Below, piece by piece: positions 9,001 to 16,467 of a stretch of DNA of 64,000 nucleotides (positions within the stretch are counted from its first letter, which is position 1; every line of letters starts with the position of its first letter). The stretch covers positions 1,674,001 to 1,738,000 of the forward strand of contig OY763490.2 of the NCBI GenBank assembly GCA_963667505.2, read 5' to 3'. This stretch comes from Aldehydirespirator sp963667505 (GTDB lineage: Bacteria > Actinomycetota > Acidimicrobiia > Acidimicrobiales > Aldehydirespiratoraceae). The notes beneath the pieces are model-generated. The model saw only the letters and a list, made by a program, of their open reading frames with translations, did not search any database and was not told the origin of the DNA. A program made the position numbers and the translations under genes.

Positions 9001-12000
9001 TCCGCCTTCGAGCTGCCGATCACCGCGTCGCTGGGGAGTGCTTCCGATGACGACTTCTCGGCGGGCGCGAGCGTGAGCGTCTCGGCTGGCGAGAGGTCGG
9101 CGACGGTGGCCTTCGACGCGGGTGGCGACGACCTGGTGGAGGGTTCCGAGACGATCGAGCTGGGTCTGGGCACGCTGCCGGCGGGGTTCACGGCGGGCTC
9201 GCGGGACACGACGACGGTCACGATCGCCGACGCCGACTCGGCCCGGTTCGAGTTTACCGCGGTCAGCGGCGAGGTCTCCGAGGGAGGCGAGACCTCGCTG
9301 AGGCTCGCGATCACGAACGGGGTCGCGTTCGCCGCCGACGAGACCGTCGACCTGGCGGTCTCGGGGTCTGCGGTCGCCGAGTCCGATTTCGTGCTGGTCG
9401 ACTCCGGCGGCCAGACGCTGACCGCGCCGTACACGGTCACCCTGGCCGCGGGCGAGGCCTCGGTCGCCGTGACGCTGCGGGCTGTCGACGACGCCGACGC
9501 GGAGACCACTGAGACGGTCACGTTGAGGGCCACGCTGGCATCGACGGGCGAGGTGGTCGGCTCGGCTGCGGTCGCTCTCGGGCCGAGCGATCTCGGCAAG
9601 CCCGAGGTCACGGTCAGCGGGGGCGCCGCTGTGACCGAGGGCGGCGACGCCGTGTTCACGCTGAGCCGCACCGCCACGACGGGAAGCCCGTTGTCGCAGC
9701 CGCTGACGGTGCCGGTGCAGGTGACCGCGCCGAGCGGAGTCCTGGGCGGGGCGGCGCCGTCGTCAGTGACCTTCGGGGCAGGCGAGAGCACCGAAGTGCT
9801 TCGGCTGGCAACCGTCAATGACAAGGTCGTGGGCGACGGCGGCGAGGTGGCGGTGCTGGTACGCGCCGACCGCAGCGCCGCTCCCGCCTATACGACCGGG
9901 TCGGCGAACCGGGCGACGGTGGCGGTGCAGGACGACGACACCGCCAGCTTCACGGTGTCGTCGAGCGGCGCGGTCCTCACCGAGGGCGACACCGCGACCG
10001 TGACCGTGTCCGCCGGCAGCGTGACGTTCGCGCAGGCCCAGACCCTCGACCTGTCGGTGACCGGTACCGCCGCCGACGGCGAGGACTTCGTGCTGACCGA
10101 CACGGCCGGCAGGGAGCTGGCCGCGCCGTACCGGCTGGTGATCGGGGCCGGGGCCGGCTCGACGAGCTTGAAGGTGTCGGCAACGCTGGACTACGACAGC
10201 GAGAGCGGCGAGACGGTGGTGTTGTCGTTCCGCCTCGACGGGGCCGTTGTCGGGTCGATGACCGTCACGCTGGCCGACGTCAACCAGCCGCCGACGCTGA
10301 GCGGCCGCGACCGGTTTCATGTCGCCGAGAACGACGCCTCGGCGCTGGGCACGTTCACCGCTACGGACCCCGAGGGAGGGTCGGTGTCCTGGGCGCTGGC
10401 AGGCGACGACCGGGCCCGGTTCTCGATCTCCGGGGGCACGCTGCGGTGGATCACTTCGCCGGACTTCGAGGCGCCGGCGGACAACGGCGTTGACAACGTC
10501 TATGACGTCACCGTCGAGGCCTCCGACAGCAGCGGCGGCACGACCCGCCGGGCGGTGGCCGTCACGGTGACCGACGTGGACGAACCGGCCGCCATCGCCT
10601 CGGCCTCAGGCTTGTTCGTGTTCAGCTACAGCGAGCACGCCACGACTCAGGTGGCCGCCTTCACCGCGAGCGACCCTGAGCGGGCTGCAATCAGATGGTC
10701 GCTGGGAGGCGACGACCTCGACGACTTCGAGATCGACGGCGGCGTGCTGAGGTTCGTGCGCCCGCCCGACTACGAGCACCCTTCTGACAAGGACGGCGAC
10801 AACCGGTACGACGTGCGGGTGCTCGCCCGGGCCGGGGCCAGTGTCCCCGTCGCCAAGGCCGTGACCGTCAACGTCACGGCGGTCGACGAACCGGGGGTGG
10901 TGGCGCTGAGCTCGCCCCAGCCGCAGGTCGGAACGGCGCTGCAGGCCGCAGTGACCGATCCCGACGGCACCGTCACATCGCCGTCGTGGACGTGGCAGCG
11001 CTCAGCCGACGGCATCTCCTGGAGCGACATCGCAGGCGCGTCGACCGCCGGCTACACCCCGGCGACCGCAGATGTGGGCCAGCGGCTGCGCGTGCAGGTG
11101 TCCTACACCCTCGGCAGCAGCCAGAACGCCTCGGCGAGCGCGCCGCGCGCCGTTCGGGCCGCGCCGGCCGCGCCCAACGGCACGCCCAGCTTCGCGACGG
11201 GTCCCTTCACCCGTCCGTTCGCCGAGAACGCCGCCGCCGGGGCCGCGGTCGGCGCGCCGGTCGCCGCCTCCGATCCCGACAACGCCGACTCAGGCAGGCT
11301 CGTCTACAGCCTCTCCGGCACGGACGCGGCCCGTTTCAACGTCGATCGGTCCACCGGCCAGATCCGTGTCGGGCCCCGGCCCTCGTTCGACTACGAGACC
11401 GGCGCACGGGCCTTCTCGGTGACCGTCACCGCCGCCGACCCGTCGGGCGCTTCCGCTACGACCGCGGTCGCGGTCGCGCTCACCGACGCCAACGACTCTC
11501 CCGTCGCGGTCGACGACACCGCCGCCACCCTGGAGGACGCGCCGGTGGTCATCGACGTCGGCGCCAACGACACCGACCCCGACGGCGACACTCTGCGGTT
11601 CGCGGTGCGCCGTGCGCCCCGGCACGGCAGCGTGCGGCTGCTGTCCGACATGACGATGCGGTACACGCCCAGCCGCGACTTCAACGGCCGCGACGTGTTC
11701 ACCTACACCGCGTCCGACGGCGCCCGGTCCGACGAGGCCGTGGTGATCGTGACGGTTTCCGCGGTCAACGACCAGCCGAAGTTCCCGTCGGCTAGGGCCA
11801 CACGCTCGGTGGCCGACGGGGCGCGGCCCGGATCGGCGGTGGGCCGCGCCGTGAGGGCCGCCGACACAGACGGCGACCCGCTGGCGTACCGGCTCTTCGA
11901 TGTGGACGCGCCCTTCTTCAGCATCGATTATCACACCGGGGAGATCAGCGTCGGCGCCGACACCGTCATCGACCGCGCCGTCCGGAGCAGCTACCGGCTC

Positions 12001-12693
12001 AGAGTCCAGGCCAACGACCCCAGCGGCGCCAGGGTCGCCTCGTTGGTGGACATCGCAGTCACCGCCAACACCGGCACTGTGGGCTTCGCTCCGACGCCCG
12101 CGCCGGAGCCATCGACACCCGTCGCCACCCCCACGCTCCGGCCTCCTTTTGTGGACACGGTCGGCCTCGACCCATCAACCCTCGCCGCCATCGCAGCCAT
12201 CGCCCAAGCCGAAATCACCATCGGATGCAACCCCGACCGCACTCGCTACTGCCCCCACCAACCCGTCACACGATCCCAAATGGCCCTATTCCTCACCCGC
12301 GCCCTCAAACTCCCCACACCCACAGACACCAACACCTTCCACGACACCACCAACCTCGACCCATCAACCCTCGCAGCCATAGCAGCCATCGCTGATGCCG
12401 AAATCACCATCGGATGCAACCCCGACCGCACCCACTTCTGCCCCCACCAACCCGTCACACGATCCCAAATGGCACTGTTCCTCGCCCGCGCCCTCAAACT
12501 GCCCACACCCACAGACACCAACATCTTCGACGACACCGCCGGCCTCGACCCATCAACCCTCGCCGCCATCGCAGCCATCGCCCAAGCCGAAATCACCATC
12601 GGATGCAACCCCGACCGCACCCACTTCTGCCCCCACCAACCCGTCACACGATCCCAAATGGCACTGTTCCTCGCCCGCGCCCTCAAACTCTGA
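6034..12693 (+). CDS. Giant secreted multidomain protein: cadherin-like, arylsulfotransferase-like, Calx-beta-like and SLH-like repeats
   Basis: A 2,219-residue exported protein with a signal segment at residues 12-46 (VGAGALVAAVLLLAAAPALG). Domains in order are two cadherin-like repeats (FAVDEGT, SFAENGW) and an Ig-like module (to ~350), then an arylsulfotransferase/ASST-like beta-propeller (~455-855). The propeller has HDFRVLENGNLML, HVNSTQL and QHAAALVPDGNLILYDNG; the histidine of that last motif is the likely catalytic one by family analogy. Calx-beta-like repeats (~965-1420) and cadherin/Ig repeats with acidic calcium-type motifs (DPEGG, DTDPDGD; ~1428-2010) follow, then a Pro linker and three SLH-like repeats. 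It is probably anchored in or on the cell envelope. GTG 6034 fits a CACTAT hexamer 6 nt upstream; ATG 6040 is an alternative. Confidence 0.88.
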   Translation: MFMGCRTGQDAAATRVGSLAAGVGAGALVAAVLLLAAAPALGQASAAPTITSPSTFAVDEGTTSVATLTASDQDTATADLTWSKAGGADADDFTVSAAGVLAFGEAKDFEKPDDADADGAYEITVQVSDGDNDVTADLTVTLGNVIELETMSGPAAVSFAENGWGRVATFTASSDADRDGIIWVLGGDDAAHFSIDNPAGALRFDLDKVPPAVFPRPPDFEAPVDDGADNTYEITVQPTTSSDNSASATAVTVTVTDEDEPGSVTLSAKRPRKGAVVTATLTDPDGVTSGSASWTWERTDGKNSWVVIPGAGSASYTPGGADAGSFLRASVTYTDGHGAGAQASATTPEAVAAARLSSLSVSTDDSATADAWRKMRPAFDASILHYSVGCNSSDTMTLTIGPADGSSRISVDGTRIANPGAGSTVTATRAVSGDSVVRIALTGTDGARTHYAVHCLADDITKLTVSKPLGESQVLDELILYTDRQRLMIVDSNGVPRVVHRPGRSVWPYFRFYADGGNGVFRYSYNGEVAAVLDENLDLVAHAWPAAPLTQRGTHDFRVLENGNLMLMAYQEAERDLSSLTLTHSSGQPYTTDMYVEDSAIQIVTPGGRAVFNWNSWDHMPLEDCTQHFFPPADGDYAHVNSTQLAGGLMVASMRGCSRVLGIDARTGEVAWRVGPSNLSDAQWAERRIGPAPLDIIGDPEKQFCGQHAAALVPDGNLILYDNGVQCTQNPWTGQSLLRTSGEYSRGVEYALDLANGEAVFVRDHSLGGAESELGYLGGNIELLGNGHWLISWGGIRPNSGTTPPSDVITQVDPDTGREWLKMDAPYDRIRGTVMPPHALAANRPELAARFVAGSRTSVFHSGASDDPTVLLAFNRPVADFAATSPSLRVTGASVASVAPLLVAGAAADSYLVTLEPAGSGAITVQVRAGQACSRGGICTADGTVLSAVPDAAVISPPITVSFSAAAYRVSEGRTLQVPVVLSHAHGAASAFELPITASLGSASDDDFSAGASVSVSAGERSATVAFDAGGDDLVEGSETIELGLGTLPAGFTAGSRDTTTVTIADADSARFEFTAVSGEVSEGGETSLRLAITNGVAFAADETVDLAVSGSAVAESDFVLVDSGGQTLTAPYTVTLAAGEASVAVTLRAVDDADAETTETVTLRATLASTGEVVGSAAVALGPSDLGKPEVTVSGGAAVTEGGDAVFTLSRTATTGSPLSQPLTVPVQVTAPSGVLGGAAPSSVTFGAGESTEVLRLATVNDKVVGDGGEVAVLVRADRSAAPAYTTGSANRATVAVQDDDTASFTVSSSGAVLTEGDTATVTVSAGSVTFAQAQTLDLSVTGTAADGEDFVLTDTAGRELAAPYRLVIGAGAGSTSLKVSATLDYDSESGETVVLSFRLDGAVVGSMTVTLADVNQPPTLSGRDRFHVAENDASALGTFTATDPEGGSVSWALAGDDRARFSISGGTLRWITSPDFEAPADNGVDNVYDVTVEASDSSGGTTRRAVAVTVTDVDEPAAIASASGLFVFSYSEHATTQVAAFTASDPERAAIRWSLGGDDLDDFEIDGGVLRFVRPPDYEHPSDKDGDNRYDVRVLARAGASVPVAKAVTVNVTAVDEPGVVALSSPQPQVGTALQAAVTDPDGTVTSPSWTWQRSADGISWSDIAGASTAGYTPATADVGQRLRVQVSYTLGSSQNASASAPRAVRAAPAAPNGTPSFATGPFTRPFAENAAAGAAVGAPVAASDPDNADSGRLVYSLSGTDAARFNVDRSTGQIRVGPRPSFDYETGARAFSVTVTAADPSGASATTAVAVALTDANDSPVAVDDTAATLEDAPVVIDVGANDTDPDGDTLRFAVRRAPRHGSVRLLSDMTMRYTPSRDFNGRDVFTYTASDGARSDEAVVIVTVSAVNDQPKFPSARATRSVADGARPGSAVGRAVRAADTDGDPLAYRLFDVDAPFFSIDYHTGEISVGADTVIDRAVRSSYRLRVQANDPSGARVASLVDIAVTANTGTVGFAPTPAPEPSTPVATPTLRPPFVDTVGLDPSTLAAIAAIAQAEITIGCNPDRTRYCPHQPVTRSQMALFLTRALKLPTPTDTNTFHDTTNLDPSTLAAIAAIADAEITIGCNPDRTHFCPHQPVTRSQMALFLARALKLPTPTDTNIFDDTAGLDPSTLAAIAAIAQAEITIGCNPDRTHFCPHQPVTRSQMALFLARALKL
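12166..12693 (+). repeat. 189-bp tandem repeats encoding SLH-like domains
   Basis: Units start at 12166, 12355 and 12544; the third is cut short by the stop codon. Each full unit encodes 63 residues around LDPSTLAAIAAIA, ITIGCNPDRT and PVTRSQMALFL, the actinobacterial SLH-like surface-anchoring motif. Copies are nearly identical in DNA and the coding strand is extremely C-rich and G-poor compared with the rest of the gene, suggesting recent amplification or a separate origin for the anchor. Confidence 0.9.
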
Positions 12694-12740
12694 GCCTGAG
12701 CACCGCGGACGTCATCGGGGTTCGTTCCGCTGGCGTAAAG

Positions 12741-12760
12741 CGAACATACGTTTGCATATC
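12741..12760 (+). promoter_or_regulatory. Decayed LexA box and promoter of the second imuA' copy
   Basis: CGAACATACGTTTG at 12741-12754 matches the LexA site with one mismatch in the right arm (GTTTG for GTTCG). CATATC occupies the -10 position 6 nt before ATG 12767 and is weaker than TATCAT at the intact copy. The layout is that of the imuA' promoter at 3155. Confidence 0.6.
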
Positions 12761-12766
12761 GGCGGG

Positions 12767-13437
12767 ATGGCAGATCCGGGGGGGTCTTCACTGGCGTCGG
12801 CACCGGCACAGTTGGCGTCGGTGCGGGCAGCGGATGTCGCCGATGTCGCCGTGTCTGCCGGGGCGGCCCATGAGCTGCGGCTTCCTGTGGAGGAGGCGCT
12901 GTCGGCGCTGATGCCGGAGGGCGGCATACGGCGGGGCGCCGCCATCACCGTCTGCGGCCACGGGGCGGTGACGCTGGCGGTGGCGCTGACGGCCGAGGCC
13001 TCCCGGCGGGGCAGCTGGGTGGCCGCCGTCGGTATGGACGACCTTGGTGTGGCCGCGCTGGCCGAGCGGGGCGTCGACTTGGCCCGTTGGGTGCTGGTGG
13101 ACCTTCCCGCCGCAGCCAGAGGTCGAGGCGGTCGCCCGAACGTCCCACCGGCCCGATAACCCTCATCCGGCTCACACCCCTACTGGCGGTGCCCGCCGAC
13201 GGCCGCCAGCTCGGAATGTGGGGCGCAAGGAGCGGCGCCGACGAGCGGGCCGCCAGAGCACTGGCCCGAGTGCAAGGGCTCCTAGGCGCCGAGGCGGTGA
13301 CCGTCCCCCGCCTGTCCAACGGCCGCCGCCCCGCCGACATAGGCCGCCGGATCCCGCTCCACGAAGCCGCTTCCAGCAGCCTCTCCCCCGCCCCAGGCCC
13401 TTCAGCAACCGCCAAGAGCAAGAGACCAAGAGCGGCC
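12767..13437 (+). pseudogene. Collapsed imuA'-imuB copy (imuA' N-terminus joined to an imuB C-terminal fragment)
   Basis: From ATG 12767 the first ~115 residues copy ImuA' (LRLPVEEALSALMPEGGIRR, AVTLAVALTAEASRRGSWVA, VGMDDLGVAALAERGVDLAR), then the sequence jumps at about 13130 into an ImuB segment (PTGPITLIRLTPLLAVPADG to RPADIGRRIPLHEA, ~13372) in another frame; the imuA' frame stops at 13159. The remaining ~65 bp may be diverged imuB tail. An internal deletion removed the end of imuA' and most of imuB. Divergence from the copy at 3181-5948 is clear at the protein level, so the duplication is not recent. It cannot make a functional mutasome protein; a short ImuA'-like product of 130 residues is possible. 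Confidence 0.85.
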
Positions 13438-13450
13438 ACCGCATGCAACG
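13438..13450. repeat. 13-bp direct repeat, left copy, at the mazF split point
   Basis: ACCGCATGCAACG is identical to 14749-14761, in the same orientation and 1,311 bp away. It forms codons P-L-H-A-V of mazF at the exact point where the 5' half of the gene ends. Confidence 0.85.
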
Positions 13451-13640
13451 GGATCCGCCGGATCGTGGACGTGCCCGGAACCACGACGACCATCCTCAGG
13501 TTTGGATGGTGCAAGCGGTCGTCGGACACTACGACCGCGGGCCGCGTGAAGGCCTGGAAGGCTTGTTCGGGATCCTGTGGGTCGGCGCCGAAGTCGACGA
13601 GCCACACATCGCCGCGCAGCAGCCGCCCCTCATCGGTCAT
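13438..13640 (-). pseudogene. mazF: MazF/PemK-family endoribonuclease toxin, 5' half (split gene)
   Basis: From ATG 13640 the reverse strand encodes the N-terminal 67 residues of a MazF-type mRNA interferase: LLRGDVWLVDFGADPQD, TRPAVVVSDDRLHH, then MVVVVPGTSTIRRIPLHAV. After the valine codon homology stops and the frame runs into antisense imuB debris, so this copy is truncated. The missing 3' half lies at 14586-14761. Joining 13640-13438 to 14748-14586 across the 13-bp repeat restores an uninterrupted 121-codon frame, the usual MazF length. The start overlaps the preceding ribbon-helix-helix antitoxin gene by 11 nt, as in many mazEF pairs. Confidence 0.85.
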
Positions 13641-13839
13641 CGAGGCCGTTCGCGGTCGCCGCTGACAGTGCCCGGCTCTCGGCCTGGTACGAGTCCGCCT
13701 CGGCTTCGGTCAGCCCATCGAGGGCACTGCGAGCCGCCTGCCACCACTCGTCACGGCCGAGCCGATGCACTGCGTCGGTCACGACGTCCACCATCGTCGT
13801 GCCCCGCTGCTTGGCCATCCTCATGATCTCGTCCCTCAA
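13630..13839 (-). CDS. Ribbon-helix-helix antitoxin paired with the split mazF
   Basis: A 69-residue frame from TTG 13839 reading LRDEIMRMAKQRGTTMVDVV, then TDAVHRLGRDEWWQAARSA, a ribbon-helix-helix antitoxin type often found before MazF toxins. The beta strand expected at the N-terminus (TTTLRVPTE) is encoded just upstream in the same frame without an ATG, GTG or TTG, so translation may begin at CTG 13857 or by coupling from vapC, whose stop is at 13874. It would bind its own promoter DNA and neutralise MazF. With mazF broken, its present use is uncertain. Confidence 0.65.
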   Translation of the reverse strand: MRDEIMRMAKQRGTTMVDVVTDAVHRLGRDEWWQAARSALDGLTEAEADSYQAESRALSAATANGLDDR

Positions 13840-13873
13840 CTCGGTAGGGACCCGCAGAGTAGTAGTCGGCGCG

Positions 13874-14287
13874 CTAGGCGTCGGCGGGGAGGACGCGCAA
13901 GGGATGGCCGCTGAGGGACTGCACGACTCGGAAATGGCGCTCGTCCAGTGTTCCGACGGTGTCGATGCCGTACCGGTCCGCGAGCACCACCAGAGACGCG
14001 TCGGTCAGGCCCAGCGGAAGATCCCGGTAGCGCTCGACGACGGCACGGGCCCGGATCAAGTCGTCGAGCCCGAACGACGCCAACTCGTAGGCACCCGACG
14101 ACAGCTCTGCGAGAAGAGCCAGCTCGGCGTCCACGCCAGCGATCCGTGCCGTGAGATAGTCCAGTTCGGCCAGCACCAAAGGCGACACCACCAGCGGGCG
14201 GACCGAACGCAGGACCCGGGCGCACGCGGCATGCATCCGCTGGTCGGGCACGAACGCCGCCAGCAGCAGGCTGGTGTCGACGATCAA
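13874..14287 (-). CDS. vapC: VapC-family PIN-domain ribonuclease toxin
   Basis: A 137-residue PIN-domain protein. The acidic metal-binding residues are all present: D4 in MIVDTSLLLAAF, E in PLVLAELDYLTAR (~42), D in LPLGLTDASLVVLA (~96) and D in TVGTLDERHF (~114). VapC toxins cleave tRNA or rRNA and are held inactive by VapB. It starts at TTG 14287, overlapping the vapB stop by 4 nt (TTGA), so translation is coupled. It looks intact. A fragment of a closely related vapC start recurs at about 19735. Confidence 0.9.
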   Translation of the reverse strand: MIVDTSLLLAAFVPDQRMHAACARVLRSVRPLVVSPLVLAELDYLTARIAGVDAELALLAELSSGAYELASFGLDDLIRARAVVERYRDLPLGLTDASLVVLADRYGIDTVGTLDERHFRVVQSLSGHPLRVLPADA

Positions 14288-14511
14288 GTCCCGAAGCCCG
14301 TCTCAGCCAGCAGCTCGTCCACCCGCTCCGCCAGCGCCGGATCGCCCCAGCCCTCCGAGAACAGCGGGGCCGTGGGCGCCACCTCCCGCCGGTCGAGAGC
14401 CTCCTCGAGGGCGTCGCGCACGATGGACGCCTCCGTTCGGCGGTCCTGCTGCGCGGCCTGCTCCAGCCGCCGCTTGAGGTCGTCAGGAAGATAAACGGTC
14501 GTCTGCCTCAT
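14284..14511 (-). CDS. vapB: VapB-family (CopG/RHH) antitoxin
   Basis: A 75-residue antitoxin starting MRQTTVYLPDDLKRRLEQAA, a typical ribbon-helix-helix DNA-binding domain, followed by a toxin-binding tail (PLFSEGWGDPALAERVDELL). ATG 14511 was chosen over longer in-frame readings because the RHH strand begins there and TACAAT sits 7 nt upstream. A 26-bp palindrome overlaps the start and -10, the expected autoregulatory operator. The last ~30 residues are nearly identical to the tail of the HicB chimera at 19759. Confidence 0.9.
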   Translation of the reverse strand: MRQTTVYLPDDLKRRLEQAAQQDRRTEASIVRDALEEALDRREVAPTAPLFSEGWGDPALAERVDELLAETGFGT

Positions 14512-14536
14512 GCAATGTATTGTACCATGCATTGCA
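14511..14536 (-). promoter_or_regulatory. vapBC operator palindrome overlapping -10 and start codon
   Basis: TGCAATG (14511-14517) and CATTGCA (14530-14536) are perfect 7-bp arms. Between them the reverse strand carries TACAAT, a -10 hexamer 7 nt before the vapB ATG. Binding of a VapB dimer here would occlude the promoter; this is inferred from the usual autoregulation of type II systems. Confidence 0.75.
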
Positions 14537-14585
14537 CACTCGCCTGCGGGACCAGGCTGCTTGAGGATGCCGGCCCTAGTGGCGG

Positions 14586-14761
14586 CTACAGACAGAGCAC
14601 GTTGCGCAGAATCTCGCCGATTGCCAGGCGACCCAGCGCATCGAGCCGTCCGAGCCTCTCGACGAGACGGCCAGTCGACACCGCTCGCACCTGCTCCACC
14701 TGAAACGCCGTCTCGGTGGTCAGACCGTTGCCGCGATCGGGCGAGACGACCGCATGCAACG
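14586..14761 (-). pseudogene. mazF: MazF/PemK toxin, 3' half (split gene)
   Basis: The reverse strand from 14761 reads through the 13-bp repeat (LHAV) into VSPDRGNGLTTETAFQVEQV, then RAVSTGRLVERLGRL and DALGRLAIGEILRNVLCL-stop at 14586. This is the standard C-terminal half of MazF/PemK (the VSPDxGNGL, QVEQVRAVS and RLGRL motifs). It has no start codon of its own and lies upstream of vapB, whereas its N-terminal half is downstream of the antitoxin at 13438-13640, so the gene is present in permuted order. The upstream sequence (14762-14875) shows no similarity I can recognise. Confidence 0.85.
14749..14761. repeat. 13-bp direct repeat, right copy, at the mazF split point
   Basis: ACCGCATGCAACG, identical to 13438-13450. 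It begins the 3' half of mazF. Recombination between the two copies would give a 1,311-bp circle in which mazF is whole. Confidence 0.85.
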
Positions 14762-14875
14762 ACCGCGGCCACGAGACGCCGAGACGGCTACCGGCCCATC
14801 TGACAGACTGCTAGCCGTACCGGAGCGGAGCGGTCACCAGCACCAGCCCCCGCCTGTGGCCGGGTGTGCGACAGG

Positions 14876-16291
14876 TCAGGTTCGGGGGGTGAGGTGGAAG
14901 AGCACTCGGGTGCCCTTCGAGAGTTCCTCGCGCCGGCGGACCTCGAAGCGCTGACTGGCCTGGGACTCGATCACGTCGAGGGTGTAGTCGTCATGGGTGC
15001 CAGCTCGCTTGTTGCCCATGAGCCTTGTGACCATCGGGTCGGACTCCGTCGGCACTTCGAGCACCACTTCGGCACCCAGCTCGGCGAGATGATCGATGAT
15101 CTCTGCGGTCGGCACATTGCGGCCGAGGGCCAGGTGGTGGATCACCGCCAAGGCGAGCACCAGGTCCGGCGACGAGCGCCGCGTGATGGCGGGGCGCTCC
15201 ATGCCCCGCCAGCCGATGCCCGGCGTGGGATCGGCGAAGTCCATCACCAGTGGAATGACACGGGCCGCGCCCTCTTGGCGCAGCCGCCGGTAGAGGCGGT
15301 CCACCACGTAGCCGTCGGCATCCATGGCGAGGACCGCGTCCGCGTGCTCGGCGGCGGCCCGGCTGAACATGCCGTCGTTGGCGCCCACGTCCCAGACCTG
15401 CGGGCGATGGCGCTGTCCGGCCACCCGGCGAACGAACGACTCCTTGGCGGCCACGTCCTGGGAGGTGTAATGGCCGCGGTCGCCGTACCCGTGCCAGGCC
15501 GACTCCGAGCGCTTCCACCGCAGCCCGTCGACCAGTCTGCGCAGCCGGTCGATCAGGCCGATGTAGATGTCGGTGCTGTAGCCCGCCCGCTTCAAGTCGG
15601 CGACGGTGTCGGCGGAGCCGCCCACGAAGCGCCGGTCGGCCTTGGCGTGCAGCCATACATGGGTCAGCACGCCCCGACTGCCGTGACGGCGCCCCTGCAG
15701 GACGCGCCGCGCCTGCTCGGGCGTGATGCCATCGACCGCGCCCCGCAGCCAGGGCTGAAAGGGAAGGTCCTTGTACGCGGTGAACATGAGCGGGTACAGG
15801 AACATCTGGCAGAACTGGCGATAGCCCCACCAAGGCTCCCCTGCCCGGTGCCGCTCGAAGGAGCCGACATCGATGAACACGGGCTTCGGCCCCGTGAACT
15901 GGACGTTGTAGGGGGTGGCGTCCTTGGTGGTGAAGCCCTCGTCGACCGCCTCTCGCACCAGGCGGAGGGTCAGCGCGGCCGCGTCCTTGAGCATGGAGAA
16001 CGACCACTCGTGAGGGTAGGTGACCACCGGGATGGCGTCGTGCTCCACCACCAGCGACCAATCGCGCCCGTCCGGCGCGGCCGCTTCGGCGATCTCAGTG
16101 GCCACCAGGTCGCCCGCCTGGGACGCAGTCCGGTAGAACCGGGTGGCCGACAGCGCCCGGAAGTCCGCGGCAGAGTCCTCGTCGAGGCCGCGCAGCACCC
16201 GGCCTGCGTCGCGCCACACGCGCGAACCGGGGTCACGAAACGATCCGGAGTCGTAGCAGGCCGGCGCCGGCTGCGAGCCCGGTCTCGTCAC
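14876..16291 (-). CDS. SAM-dependent methyltransferase with N-terminal extension
   Basis: A 471-residue cytosolic protein. The C-terminal half has a class I methyltransferase fold: motif I QVWDVGANDGMFSRAAAEHA (~residue 295), VLAMDADGYVVDRL (motif II) and DLVLALAVIHHLALGRNVP (~390). The N-terminal half contains KDATPYNVQFTGPKPVFIDV (~130), a block reminiscent of kinase-like or NoeA-like methyltransferases; its role is unknown. The start ATG overlaps the stop of a small membrane protein (ATGA), and the sulfatase-fold gene is divergent, so the three probably act together on an envelope glycan or lipid. The substrate cannot be told from sequence. Confidence 0.8.
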   Translation of the reverse strand: MTRPGSQPAPACYDSGSFRDPGSRVWRDAGRVLRGLDEDSAADFRALSATRFYRTASQAGDLVATEIAEAAAPDGRDWSLVVEHDAIPVVTYPHEWSFSMLKDAAALTLRLVREAVDEGFTTKDATPYNVQFTGPKPVFIDVGSFERHRAGEPWWGYRQFCQMFLYPLMFTAYKDLPFQPWLRGAVDGITPEQARRVLQGRRHGSRGVLTHVWLHAKADRRFVGGSADTVADLKRAGYSTDIYIGLIDRLRRLVDGLRWKRSESAWHGYGDRGHYTSQDVAAKESFVRRVAGQRHRPQVWDVGANDGMFSRAAAEHADAVLAMDADGYVVDRLYRRLRQEGAARVIPLVMDFADPTPGIGWRGMERPAITRRSSPDLVLALAVIHHLALGRNVPTAEIIDHLAELGAEVVLEVPTESDPMVTRLMGNKRAGTHDDYTLDVIESQASQRFEVRRREELSKGTRVLFHLTPRT

Positions 16292-16467
16292 CGGGTGTTC
16301 TCGTCCGGCCCGCCCTCGGCCTCGGAACCCTCGGGGATCGGAGGCTTGCGCCGGCCGAGCCGGAGCTTGGACAACACCGCCTTGCCGGCCACCGCCATCC
16401 CGGCGCCGCCCGCCGCGATGGCGCCGATTATGGCGCTGCCCGACACCGGGTCGAGATAGCCGATCAT
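16288..16467 (-). CDS. Small membrane protein (59 aa)
   Basis: A 59-residue protein beginning MIGYLDPVSGSAIIGAIAAG, with one hydrophobic segment (residues ~9-31) and a basic then acidic C-terminus (RLGRRKPPIPEGSEAEGG). Small proteins with a YLDPxSGS start are often seen next to envelope-modification genes. It overlaps the methyltransferase start by 4 nt and is probably cotranscribed with it. No enzymatic motif is present. A GGGGCAGAG stretch before the ATG may be the ribosome site. Confidence 0.65.
   Translation of the reverse strand: MIGYLDPVSGSAIIGAIAAGGAGMAVAGKAVLSKLRLGRRKPPIPEGSEAEGGPDENTR

Noticed and set aside
13451..14748. Interpretation of the vapBC-antitoxin segment as a simple insertion into mazF
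   Set aside because: A simple insertion would leave the 5' half upstream of the 3' half on the coding strand; here the order is reversed, which requires permutation or duplication with loss.
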